Source: Bartonella sp. HY038 (GTDB taxonomy: Bacteria > Pseudomonadota > Alphaproteobacteria > Rhizobiales > Rhizobiaceae). From it: a DNA stretch of 64,000 nucleotides. The notes below the pieces were generated by a model. That model ran no database searches. It worked only from the letters and a program-made list of their open reading frames with translations, and had not been told where the DNA came from. Numbering within the stretch: the first letter of the stretch is position 1; every line of letters begins with the position of its first letter. The stretch spans positions 1,054,001 through 1,118,000 of the forward strand of contig NZ_CP059725.1 of assembly GCF_014117425.1 (NCBI RefSeq). Direction: 5' to 3'. A program made the translations under genes and the position numbers. Shown here in pieces: positions 35,814 to 45,292 of the stretch.

Positions 35814-38800
35814 ATGCGGGATTTGAAATGCAAAAACGGGGGCGATGGATTTACCTTGACTAAGAAACACAAGAAAATTCGCTTTTCTAAGCGAAGTATC
35901 AAAAAATTACATCACTTTCCTTCGTCTATGCAATCAGATGGTATTAAAATCCGCGAGAGGCGGATTGTGCCTTTTTGTTTTCTATTAGCTAAGCGTTGTT
36001 TGATTTATAGCTTTATTTTACTTGTGCTTTTTAGCATATTGCTTGCCATCTTACTTAAGGTTGGTATCAGCGGCAATATGCTGGCGCAAAAAATGGAAGC
36101 GGCGTTGCAAGGTAAATTAATAAATGTTGCCGAGACTAAGATAGATGATGCCTCGCTTTCCTTTGATGAAAGTTATCATTTGGCACTTGAGGCACATAAT
36201 GTTGGGTTAACCAATGTTAAAGGTGGTGTAGAGATTGATAAAATTGGTATTTTACGCCTTGGTCTTGCGACTGCACCGCTCTTAAAAGGTAATATAAAGG
36301 TAGCGCAATTTGAAATTGCGGATAGCAGCATCCACATGCCAGCATCCAATGATGGTAATTTTTTAGATAAATTACCGCAGGATACATCAGGGAATATAGA
36401 TTTTGATACCATTTCTTTTGCTTTATTTAAGGCATTCGATGGAGTTTTTTCAGCTTTAAAGAGCCAGGAAACCCATTTGGTGGTTATTCGCAATGTGTCC
36501 GTGCATTTTGGTAGCGAGGCGGTACAAAAGACGTTTTATATAGATGAATTATCGCTACAATATGAGAATAATTATATTTTAGCAACAGGAAGTCTAACGT
36601 GGAAAGATCAAAAAATAGCGCTAGAAGCAACGGTTAATACTTCTGCTTCTGGTGCTGCTGATAGCTTTGTGATTTCTATGAAAGATTTTCCTTTCCATCT
36701 TGGCGCCGATGATAACGTTGCTCGTATATTTGCGGATGGACGACCAAATAATAATTATTTTCGTAGCCGAGGAAAAGTCAACCTTGCTTTGCAAGGCGCC
36801 TTAACAACTAATAATACTACACAATTGGAATTAACTTTGGGCTTAGGTGAAACTGGAACCGATATTGCTCAAGACAATGATATTGCAACAAGTGGTGAAA
36901 TAAATCTAGCGTATAAAAGCGGTGATGGACAGATTGCTATTTTGCCTTCAGAGTTAATTCTTGGTTCGCTCTACTTGCCATTAAAAGGTGGTGTGCAATC
37001 GATCTCGATGAGTGGTGAACAAGGTGTATATGCATTTAACCTTGTTATGAACGATGGTGCAGTCAAACCAGACGATGTAAAGGCAGCACGCCTTGATTTT
37101 AACGGTGAGATTAAAGGTCGCTTTTTCGCAAAACGTGCCTTTGTTGATTTTTCCCAACTATTACTTGAAACCAAGAATGGTAAAATTGACGGGCGCGGAA
37201 GTTTGCAATTTGGTGTCGGATCACCACAGACGCTGCTTGAGTTTTCTATGCCGCAAATGCCGAGCGATGAAATAAAGCAGATATGGCCAATTAATTTGTC
37301 GCCCGGCGCGCGTCGATGGGTAGTAAGTCACGTTGCAGGTGGCGAGGTCAAAAATGCCAATTTAAAAATTAATTTTCCGCAAGGCATATTTGTACCCGGT
37401 GGTGTGCCACCAGTGTTAAGCGACAATGAACTTGTTCTTGAGGGGGAGTTTGAAAGAGTATCAACTTTATTGGTTGGTGATTTGCCCCCCTTACGCCAAG
37501 GTGCAGGGCGTGTTGTTATTAAAGGTACTACGACAGAAATTTTTATGGATAGTGCAATATCTTATATAGATAATAAAGAAGATCAGATTGAGTTAAGTGA
37601 AGGTTATTTTGTCATTCCATGGCGGCCTAATATTAAGGTTTTTGCAAATGCTTCAGCGCGTTTTAAAGGTAAGGTTAGCGATGTTGTAAGATTGGTTAGC
37701 CTTGATCCAATAAATGCTAAGGATAAGGTTCCATTTAAGGCTGAAGAGGTTAGCGGTGACGTTTCTGGATTGTTGAAAATCCGTTTTCCATTAATGCCGC
37801 GCCCTGATAAATCTCTCATCAATTGGTCAAGTGAGTTATTATTTGACAAATTATCGCTTTTAAGTCCGCTTGATGGAAATATTCTTATTACGCAGGCTAA
37901 AGGCACGGCAAAACTCAATAAAAGTGACATCACCATTATTGCCGATGCCAATCTAAATGGAATTCCAGCTAATATAAACTTGTACCGCCCTATGGGGCCT
38001 TCTGATATCATACCCAGTGAAACTATTCGTATTCAATTGACAGACGATATTCGAAAAAAGCTGATGCCAGGTCTCAATTCCATTGTCTCAGGAACTGTTG
38101 CATTAGAAATCGGTGCGCCTATAGAGGGCGCTCGTCCGGTAAAAGCTGATGTTTCCAATGCAGAAATTCGTTTGCCATGGGTCAGTTGGACCAAGGGTAA
38201 AGGGATTGCTGGCGAAGTGCAATTTTCATTCAAGAATGGTGGTGGCAATGTTAAAACTATTGAACTTCATAATTTTAGCTTGAAGGGTAATAGTTTTATG
38301 ATTGCCGGCAATATACTCATTCAAAATGGTGCATTGCAGTCTGCGGATCTATCAAGAGCCAATCTCAATCGTGGTGATAGTTTGGGGTTGACTTTACGCA
38401 AAACAAATAATGGTTATCGTATCGTAGCAAATGGCAAAAAACTTGATGCGCGTGCCTTAGTAAAAATGGTTAGCGGAAGTCAAAACCAAGGGCAAGCTAA
38501 GTCTAATGATAGTCTTGATCTTGTTGCCGATATTGATAGTCTTAGTGGTTTTTATGACGAAACTTTGAGTAATGTAAAACTTAAAATGGTTCGGCGTGGC
38601 TCATCCAGTGAAGATGTCATTTTTAATGCTTTGACTGGTGATAATAAATCAATTACCGCTAAAATTACGCGTAATAATAATAGCCGTGACATTGCTGTTA
38701 ATGCAGCTAATGCCGGAGGGCTTTTACGTTTCATGGACTTTTATGATAAGGTTCGCGGCGGTATTTTGCAATTATCGTTAAAATCTGGCACCGATGGAAC

Positions 38801-39287
38801 TTTAAAAGGGCCTGTTAACGTGCAAGATTTTCAAATTGTTAATGAGCCACGTCTTGCGTCTTTAGTGTCTTCAACGCCGCATAGTGGCGGTAAGAGCCTT
38901 AATCAAGCCGTGGATGGTAAGCTTGATGTTTCTGTCGCTGTTATTGAGACGGCTTCGGCGCAAATTGGCAAGGGCGATAGTTTTTTGGTGATTGATGGCG
39001 GCGTTATCCGTGGTCAAACAATTGGCGCGACCTTTCAAGGTATTGTCTATGACGCATCAGGTAATATGTCTATGACAGGTACCTTTATGCCAGCCTATGG
39101 TATTAACCGTGTTTTCGGCGATGTGCCGGTTCTAGGCACAATCTTGGGCAATGGCCGCGATCGTGGGCTTATTGGTATTACCTTTAAAATTGATGGTAAG
39201 GCGCGCGAACCCAAAGTAACTGTGAATCCAATTTCGGCCATTGCGCCGGGTATTTTTAGGCAGATATTTGAATATAAACAGCAATAA
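35814..39287 (+). CDS. Large AsmA/YhdP-like envelope protein
   Basis: Inner-membrane-anchored periplasmic protein of the AsmA-like superfamily, now linked to phospholipid transport to the outer membrane. 1157 residues from the ATG at 35814 (a TTG 12 bases earlier is possible). A basic cytosolic start is followed by one helix (about residues 60-85, IYSFILLVLFSILLAILL). A long beta-rich groove-forming part with DUF3971 features (GEIKGRFFAKRAFVDFSQLL, WPINLSPGARRWVVSHVAGG) follows. The C-terminal AsmA-like region ends with FMPAYGINRVFGDVPVLG and GLIGITFKIDGKAREPKV. Specific lipid role is inferred. Confidence 0.82.
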   Translation: MRDLKCKNGGDGFTLTKKHKKIRFSKRSIKKLHHFPSSMQSDGIKIRERRIVPFCFLLAKRCLIYSFILLVLFSILLAILLKVGISGNMLAQKMEAALQGKLINVAETKIDDASLSFDESYHLALEAHNVGLTNVKGGVEIDKIGILRLGLATAPLLKGNIKVAQFEIADSSIHMPASNDGNFLDKLPQDTSGNIDFDTISFALFKAFDGVFSALKSQETHLVVIRNVSVHFGSEAVQKTFYIDELSLQYENNYILATGSLTWKDQKIALEATVNTSASGAADSFVISMKDFPFHLGADDNVARIFADGRPNNNYFRSRGKVNLALQGALTTNNTTQLELTLGLGETGTDIAQDNDIATSGEINLAYKSGDGQIAILPSELILGSLYLPLKGGVQSISMSGEQGVYAFNLVMNDGAVKPDDVKAARLDFNGEIKGRFFAKRAFVDFSQLLLETKNGKIDGRGSLQFGVGSPQTLLEFSMPQMPSDEIKQIWPINLSPGARRWVVSHVAGGEVKNANLKINFPQGIFVPGGVPPVLSDNELVLEGEFERVSTLLVGDLPPLRQGAGRVVIKGTTTEIFMDSAISYIDNKEDQIELSEGYFVIPWRPNIKVFANASARFKGKVSDVVRLVSLDPINAKDKVPFKAEEVSGDVSGLLKIRFPLMPRPDKSLINWSSELLFDKLSLLSPLDGNILITQAKGTAKLNKSDITIIADANLNGIPANINLYRPMGPSDIIPSETIRIQLTDDIRKKLMPGLNSIVSGTVALEIGAPIEGARPVKADVSNAEIRLPWVSWTKGKGIAGEVQFSFKNGGGNVKTIELHNFSLKGNSFMIAGNILIQNGALQSADLSRANLNRGDSLGLTLRKTNNGYRIVANGKKLDARALVKMVSGSQNQGQAKSNDSLDLVADIDSLSGFYDETLSNVKLKMVRRGSSSEDVIFNALTGDNKSITAKITRNNNSRDIAVNAANAGGLLRFMDFYDKVRGGILQLSLKSGTDGTLKGPVNVQDFQIVNEPRLASLVSSTPHSGGKSLNQAVDGKLDVSVAVIETASAQIGKGDSFLVIDGGVIRGQTIGATFQGIVYDASGNMSMTGTFMPAYGINRVFGDVPVLGTILGNGRDRGLIGITFKIDGKAREPKVTVNPISAIAPGIFRQIFEYKQQ

Positions 39288-39452
39288 CATTTTTATAAAA
39301 TAAAAACTTTGTTCAGATACAGTAGATCTCTTTGCAATAAAGCATTCCTTAAACATCTATCTTATAAAAATGATGCGCCTGCACTGCGTTAACTGCTTAT
39401 TTAATTAGGCATTCCTCTGTTGCCTTAAAGGCTAATTTAAAACCTTAAAAAT

Positions 39453-39800
39453 TTAGCGAAACTCGTGGGTAACTTCAATTTTTCCAATAATTGCAGCATT
39501 GAATGCATCAAGTTCTTCAGCAGGAATCCAATATTCTTGATGGGCATTGCCGCCAGCAACTTGAATATCATATTGATCAAGAAAAGCCTTATCAACCTCC
39601 ATGCGGGTTACAAAGCCTGAGCCGCTGCGCGCAACATTCCAATCACGTGCAATTTTAATCGCATAATCTTCGCTCAAAACTGGGTAGAATATCGGTTGGT
39701 CAGGCAAACGTGCTGGAAAGGCGGTCATATCTGTTTGCTCAATAAGTTTTAATTCTTCTGGGCCAACTGGACGCCAAAGAGTAACTGTTTCAACTGTCAT
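39453..39800 (-). CDS. Small conserved protein of unknown function
   Basis: 115 residues from the ATG at 39800, which has AAGG at good spacing; an ATG 30 bases earlier lies inside the rne terminator and is unlikely. The sequence VTLWRPVGPEELKLIEQT, FPARLPDQPIFYPVL and EYWIPAEELDAFNAAIIGKI is familiar from small soluble proteins of bacteria annotated loosely as ADP-ribosylation/crystallin-like; I attach no function. No signal peptide. It follows rne on the same strand, separated by a terminator. Confidence 0.65.
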   Translation of the reverse strand: MTVETVTLWRPVGPEELKLIEQTDMTAFPARLPDQPIFYPVLSEDYAIKIARDWNVARSGSGFVTRMEVDKAFLDQYDIQVAGGNAHQEYWIPAEELDAFNAAIIGKIEVTHEFR

Positions 39801-39814
39801 AATTTGATACCTTA

Positions 39815-39850
39815 TAAAAATACCCGCCATATATTTATATATATGGCGGG
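39815..39850 (-). terminator. rne terminator
   Basis: Perfect 12-bp arms CCCGCCATATAT / ATATATGGCGGG with a 4-base loop, followed on the minus strand by TATTTTTA. It sits 73 bases after rne and just before the start of the next gene. Confidence 0.8.
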
Positions 39851-39922
39851 CAATAAACTATAAAAAGGTTTTTAGGTCAATGCCAAATGGTCAACCAAGC
39901 TATTTGGTCATTACTCTAGCGA

Positions 39923-42757
39923 TCAAAAGAAGCCTTTTTTCTGCCACCAACCGCCTCGCTTCGGCTTGTCGCCATCTTGCGATGAGGAAACGGTTATTTC
40001 TGTTTCTTTTGCTGTTGCAGTTTCATTATTTTCGATAATCTCAGTATTATGACTGCTAATATCATCAGCTTTGCGTTTACGGCGTGTGCGTGGCTTTGCT
40101 GTGTCCGCTTTAACTTCGCTGTCTTTGGTGTCAGGCACAACAACATCACTTATCGCAGCTGCTTCACTCAGTGTTGCTTCCACCGCAGTATCTGTTTTGG
40201 TAGCTTTAGAGCGTCGTGGTGTGGTGGTTTTTGGTTTTGCCGGTGCTTTTCGTTTAGCTTTTACCGCTGGTTTTTCAGCCACAACTTGAGTGGTTGTTTC
40301 CACCTTGGTGAAGGGGCCAACCGGTTCTGCATTAGGGATAATTTTGTTTTGCGCAGCATTTTCGTTCGATACTACAGCTAAATTATCGGTTGCAGCCTCA
40401 ACTGCTTGGTTCTTGTTCCTTGCTGTTTGGCGCCCACGTCCCCGACCACGGCTATTTGGCTTTTGTTCGCCATTGTTTTTTGCTTGCGAAGTGGCTTGTG
40501 GTGTCGTAATGGCAATTTTTTGGATACCATTTTGCTTAGCATTTACGTTGCCATTTGCGGCAGCCGCTTTAGGGAAAAAGCCAACGGGCTCAGCCGCAGG
40601 AAGGAAGCGGTTGCGACGGCTTTGACGTATTTCAGCAAGAGCTGCTTGTGCAAATGGCCCTACTGGTTCTGCAAAAGGCAAGCGCTTACGATCATTATCA
40701 TAATGGTCACGGTTACGGCGTCCACCACGGCGACCACGACGTCTGCGCCGGCGGTTGCGCTCTTCTTCGCTTAGATCGCTTGTTACGCTATCACCATTAG
40801 CCTCTTGTCTGCGGTCATTATTGCCACGCTTTTTCTTGTTTTTGCGTCGTTTATTGTCATTTTGTGGCTCGTTAACCGTTACAACCTCTTCTTCCTCTTC
40901 GACTTCAGGGATATCTTCATAGATTTCCTCTTCTTCGAAGATTGGAGTTATTGGCATGATAACGGCTGGTGTGCCTTCTGCAGGCGTACCTTTATCAATT
41001 GCTAAATGCTGGGCACCAACGGTTTCATCTGCTTCAATACTAATTGTTAAGCCAAAACGCAATTCAAGATCAGAAAGTAGTTTGCGTTTATGGTTTAACA
41101 CATAAAGTGCGGTGCTAACTGGAGTGCGAACGATGATATTATTTTGACCATTACGCAATAAATATTCTTCGATTGAGCGCATAACATGTAAGGCCACCGA
41201 TGATTGCGAGCGCACATAGCCAGTTCCAGCGCAGTGCGGACAAACCTGCATGGTGCTTTCAAGCACTGATGCACGAATACGCTGGCGGCTCATTTCCATA
41301 AGACCAAAATGTGAAATGCGACCCACTTGAATACGGGCGCGGTCGTCTTTTAAGCAATCCTTAAGCTTTTTTTCAACTGAACGGATGTTGCGCTTGTCTT
41401 CCATATCGATAAAATCGATGACAACAAGACCAGCCAAGTCGCGCAGACGTAATTGACGGGCAATTTCTTCGGCAGCTTCAAGATTGGTTTGAACGGCGGT
41501 TTCTTCAACCGAATGTTCTTTGGTAGAGCGGCCAGAATTCACGTCAATTGCAACCAAAGCTTCGGTTTGGTTTAAAACGAGATAACCACCAGATTTTAAT
41601 GTTACCTCTGGTTGCAACATACGGTCAAGTTGGGTTTCAATGCCGTTTCGCGCAAAAATCGGGGTTAATTCACGATAGGGTTGAACAGCTTTGGCATGGC
41701 TTGGCATAAGCATACGCATGAAGTCTTTTGCTTCACGATAACCGCGTTCGCCTGCAACCTGAATTTCTTCGATATCTTTATTGTAAAGATCACGAATTGA
41801 CCGTTTGATAAGGCTACCTTCTTCATAAACAAGGGCAGGGGCAATTGAAGTTAGTGTAAGTGTACGAACATTTTCCCAAAGGCGCATAAGATATTCATAA
41901 TCGCGTTTAACTTCAACCTTGGTACGATTAGCTCCTGCTGTACGCAGGATAATACCCATGCCTTTTGGTACATCGAGTTCTTTGACGATGTCTTTAAGGC
42001 GTTTGCGATCATTAATATTCGTAATTTTGCGTGAGATGCCGCCACCACGCGCTGTATTAGGCATTAAAACGGAATAGCGACCAGCAAGAGAAAGATAGGT
42101 GGTTAAAGCAGCTCCCTTATTGCCACGCTCTTCTTTAACGACCTGTACAAGCAGGATTTGGCGTCTTTTAATGACTTCTTGTATTTTATAATCGCGTTTA
42201 TAGGCCTTTTGCAGTGTTGGAAGCTCTTCTAATGCATCCTCTGCGCCAACAGATTCAATAATGTCCTCATTATTATCGCTATCATCACTTTCAAGCTCTT
42301 GGTCATCATTGTTATCTGGTTCAATATTTATGTCATTTTCATCATTATCTTCTGCGATAATGTCACTATCTGCTGCCGCCGATTGAGTTTTGCGGTTGTT
42401 GCGAGTGTTTTTGCCATTGCGATTATTGGCCTTAGCTGCCTCTTCTGCGTCTTGCTCTTGTTTGGCGGCAAGTTCTTCAGCTTCAAGCAAAGCTTGGCGG
42501 TCAGCTTCGGGAATTTGGTAATAATCAGGATGGATTTCTGAAAACGCTAAAAAGCCATGGCGATTGCCACCATATTCAACAAAGGCAGCTTGCAAGGACG
42601 GCTCAACGCGCGTCACTCGGGCAAGATAAATATTGCCTTTCAGTTGCTTTTTATGGTCCGATTCAAAATCGAATTCTTCAATCCGGTTACCGCGTGTGAC
42701 GACAACCCGTGTTTCCTCCGGGTGGGAGGCATCTATAAGCATTTTGTTGTTTGACAT
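39923..42757 (-). CDS. rne: Ribonuclease E/G
   Basis: Essential endoribonuclease for RNA decay and rRNA/tRNA processing. 944 residues. MSNNKMLIDASHPEETRVVV starts it. The S1 domain (NIYLARVTRVEPSLQAAFVE) is interrupted by a long acidic insert (about residues 85-185). The catalytic DNase I-like part has VAIDVNSGRSTKE and VVIDFIDMEDKRN. The zinc link is CPHCAGTGYVRS. The C-terminal 350 residues are disordered, with acidic and Arg-rich patches and three copies of an AEPVGPF motif, likely partner-binding in the degradosome (inference). Confidence 0.95.
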   Translation of the reverse strand: MSNNKMLIDASHPEETRVVVTRGNRIEEFDFESDHKKQLKGNIYLARVTRVEPSLQAAFVEYGGNRHGFLAFSEIHPDYYQIPEADRQALLEAEELAAKQEQDAEEAAKANNRNGKNTRNNRKTQSAAADSDIIAEDNDENDINIEPDNNDDQELESDDSDNNEDIIESVGAEDALEELPTLQKAYKRDYKIQEVIKRRQILLVQVVKEERGNKGAALTTYLSLAGRYSVLMPNTARGGGISRKITNINDRKRLKDIVKELDVPKGMGIILRTAGANRTKVEVKRDYEYLMRLWENVRTLTLTSIAPALVYEEGSLIKRSIRDLYNKDIEEIQVAGERGYREAKDFMRMLMPSHAKAVQPYRELTPIFARNGIETQLDRMLQPEVTLKSGGYLVLNQTEALVAIDVNSGRSTKEHSVEETAVQTNLEAAEEIARQLRLRDLAGLVVIDFIDMEDKRNIRSVEKKLKDCLKDDRARIQVGRISHFGLMEMSRQRIRASVLESTMQVCPHCAGTGYVRSQSSVALHVMRSIEEYLLRNGQNNIIVRTPVSTALYVLNHKRKLLSDLELRFGLTISIEADETVGAQHLAIDKGTPAEGTPAVIMPITPIFEEEEIYEDIPEVEEEEEVVTVNEPQNDNKRRKNKKKRGNNDRRQEANGDSVTSDLSEEERNRRRRRRGRRGGRRNRDHYDNDRKRLPFAEPVGPFAQAALAEIRQSRRNRFLPAAEPVGFFPKAAAANGNVNAKQNGIQKIAITTPQATSQAKNNGEQKPNSRGRGRGRQTARNKNQAVEAATDNLAVVSNENAAQNKIIPNAEPVGPFTKVETTTQVVAEKPAVKAKRKAPAKPKTTTPRRSKATKTDTAVEATLSEAAAISDVVVPDTKDSEVKADTAKPRTRRKRKADDISSHNTEIIENNETATAKETEITVSSSQDGDKPKRGGWWQKKGFF

Positions 42758-43567
42758 ATTGCAAATTCCAACAAACCAAATTTCTAACCTGCGCGATCAG
42801 CAGAAAAATGCTGCGCGTTACTGTCATTTCATCTTGGCTTGCAAATTCAGGTTTTACCGGACCGGAGCAATGACGTGCGACATAGAGTTGCCCTAAGGCA
42901 AGTCTATCGGTCATTTTCTCTTTTCTCATCCGTTCTGAATGAACCATAACGGCTCCTGGCAAAACGATTATACTATAATCCGAATATCGGATCAGCGAAA
43001 CTTTATTATAGTTCATTTTTACAAAAGCTCTTCAGCCTAAGCGGTAAAAATGTATAAACTGATTTATGGGATTAATTTAGCCTGTCACACTAACGCACCC
43101 AAATAATAATTAAATCTAGGTTGAAACAAAAACTCAAATCTTACATGTCAAGATTGACAAAGCCGGTTGAGTTTGTAGTTCATCCTCATGCTAATATTCT
43201 GCTTATTACGGGCATTTGGCAATATATCCATCGCATGGATGCCTGTTGATACCTCATATCACAAAATTCAGCAGTTTTGTTCTATTGCTTAGAAAGCAAT
43301 CTTGCAAGCAAAATCCGCCAATTGAAACAAGATTTATATCTTTTAGAATATTATGAATTAATTAAATTATTTGTTTCCCTACTATGAAATCTAACCTTAT
43401 TTGGGGATACGTAGCCCATGAAATTTGACTGAAACCCCTTGCAATCTTACGGTAAAAAAAATATGAAAACATATCATACAGGTCTTAATCTAGCGATAAT
43501 TTAATTTTTAAATATCTCATTGCGATTTTTTGCCAGTCCGCCTTATGGTCGGTAAGCATAATATGTC
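42758..43567. other. Divergent leader region of rne and amiC
   Basis: About 810 bases. On the minus strand it should contain the long rne 5' leader, through which RNase E often controls its own mRNA. On the plus strand it should contain the amiC promoter. A small hairpin ATCCAT-CGC-ATGGAT lies near 43228-43242. An open frame at 42687-43016 overlaps rne and is not convincing. Confidence 0.4.
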
Positions 43568-44857
43568 ATGCTCAAAGTTATTGGTTACAGAATAATGATT
43601 TTATCAAAAAATTGGTTTTCAAAAAGCTTAATCTTTATTTTTCTGCAATTGGCAATTTTTTGTGTCGTCATTAATTACAGCTTAGCAGCAGCAAGTGAGG
43701 TCGATGGTAGCAATTCTGCATCATTTAAAGTTTTAAGCACGCAGCTTACTGGCGACAATAATCGATTAAGAATTGTTACTGTTTTAAATGAGAAACCTAA
43801 TTACCGCCTTATGCTTTTAGATAAACAACCAAGATTAGTTGTTGATTTACCCAAAGCTGATTTTTTGATGCCGCTTAAAGCAGTAGACATACGCGGTATG
43901 GTAAAAGAATTGCGCTATGGTGCAATAAACCCAACGCAGTCGCGCATGGTTTTTACCATGAAAACGGCCTTTGCTATTGAGCGAGTTGATGTTGAATCGT
44001 TAAATGAAAATATTTGGCAACTTATCATTGATATAAAAGCCGTGCCTGACCAGGATTTTGATAAGTCAATAGAACACACACGAAAATTTGAACAATTGCG
44101 GCGTACAAACCCTGAAAATCTTGATCACAATAAGCCTGATAAAATGGCTATAAACGTAAAGAATGATGAGTTTACAATTGTTATTGATGCGGGACATGGT
44201 GGTTTTGATACTGGTGCAATTGGTGTTAGTGGTATTGAAGAAAAAAGTGTGACTTTGGCCTTTGCTAAGGCACTGAAAGATGTTCTTGAAAAAAAACAAT
44301 TTAAAGTGGTTCTAACCCGTGATGATGACACGTTTTTACGCCTTGGCGAGCGTGTCCAATTGGCACGTAGCAACGCAGCTAATCTTTTCATATCGATCCA
44401 TGCCGATTCTATCCATTTGCCTGATATTCGGGGGGCAACAGTTTATACTTTATCTGATAATGCTTCAGATTCCTTGGCTAAAGCCGTGGCTGAGAATGAA
44501 AATAAAGCCGACTTATTAGGTGAATTGCCGCCCGATGAGCCGCCTGAAGTTGCCGATATATTGATTGATTTGACACGGCGCGAAACTGATGGCTTTTCAT
44601 CGAAATTTGCTGATCGGGTTATTTCATCCCTCAATGAAGGGCAAATACGTGTTATTAATAATCCACACCGATATGCAGGCTTTATGGTGCTAAAAGCGCC
44701 TGATATACCTTCAGTGTTAATTGAACTTGGCTATCTTTCCAATGCTGATGATGAGAAGCTTATCTCTGATCCTGTTTGGCGCAATAATATGGCGCATATT
44801 ATTAGTAATGCGATTGAAAAATATGCTCAAATGCGAATGCAAAAGGCATTGCCATAA
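43568..44857 (+). CDS. amiC: N-acetylmuramoyl-L-alanine amidase with AMIN domain
   Basis: Periplasmic amidase that splits septal peptidoglycan during cell separation. 429 residues. A signal sequence (SLIFIFLQLAIFCVVINYSL) is followed by an AMIN targeting domain (about residues 50-160, YRLMLLDKQPRLVVDLPKAD). The amidase_3 catalytic domain has zinc His in IVIDAGHGGFDTGAIG, then VVLTRDDDTFLRLGERVQLA, NLFISIHADS and the Glu of PSVLIELGYLSNADDE. The start may be the ATG at 43568 or 43595. It precedes mrcA, the usual order in Hyphomicrobiales. Confidence 0.93.
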   Translation: MLKVIGYRIMILSKNWFSKSLIFIFLQLAIFCVVINYSLAAASEVDGSNSASFKVLSTQLTGDNNRLRIVTVLNEKPNYRLMLLDKQPRLVVDLPKADFLMPLKAVDIRGMVKELRYGAINPTQSRMVFTMKTAFAIERVDVESLNENIWQLIIDIKAVPDQDFDKSIEHTRKFEQLRRTNPENLDHNKPDKMAINVKNDEFTIVIDAGHGGFDTGAIGVSGIEEKSVTLAFAKALKDVLEKKQFKVVLTRDDDTFLRLGERVQLARSNAANLFISIHADSIHLPDIRGATVYTLSDNASDSLAKAVAENENKADLLGELPPDEPPEVADILIDLTRRETDGFSSKFADRVISSLNEGQIRVINNPHRYAGFMVLKAPDIPSVLIELGYLSNADDEKLISDPVWRNNMAHIISNAIEKYAQMRMQKALP

Positions 44858-45292
44858 TATTTTCGTTTTGGCGTGAAAAGCGACTTCCTATTGTATCGAT
44901 AAGTATTTTTATTGAAATTGTTTAATTTGTTAAAGTTATGTAAAATAATAGTAATTTGATTTAACATGCTTTTATTATTATAAACAGATAGATAATATTT
45001 TGCTTGCTGCCAAAAATAAAACGCGGTGTTTAGATTAATTGTATATAATGGGTATATTTCTTGGTTGAGCGTTTGCAGTAAGCAGAGCTTAAGGGGGGAT
45101 AATTAATTCGTTTCGCAAGATTCTTTTATTTTTGCCAGTTCTTTTGTTGGTACAAAAAATACGTGTATCAACAGAATTAGTGATAAAATTAACGAATTTC
45201 GTAAAAATGGCATAAGAATTTTAAAATATTTTAATTTTTCTTGTCATTTTCCTTGTCTTTGACGTATTTGAATGCAAATGCAATGGGATTAA
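44858..45292. other. Intergenic region amiC-mrcA
   Basis: About 435 bases, AT-rich. I see no gene, no clear hairpin and no repeat. It probably contains the mrcA promoter. Confidence 0.4.

Noticed and set aside
40049..41005. Several plus-strand open frames opposite the 3' half of rne
   Set aside because: They are rich in Phe, Cys and Trp, mirror the repetitive acidic and basic codons of rne, and have no RBS; antisense shadows.
42687..43016. Minus-strand open frame of 109 codons overlapping the start of rne
   Set aside because: It overlaps the rne start in another frame, has no recognisable domain and has an odd composition; it is most likely part of the rne leader.
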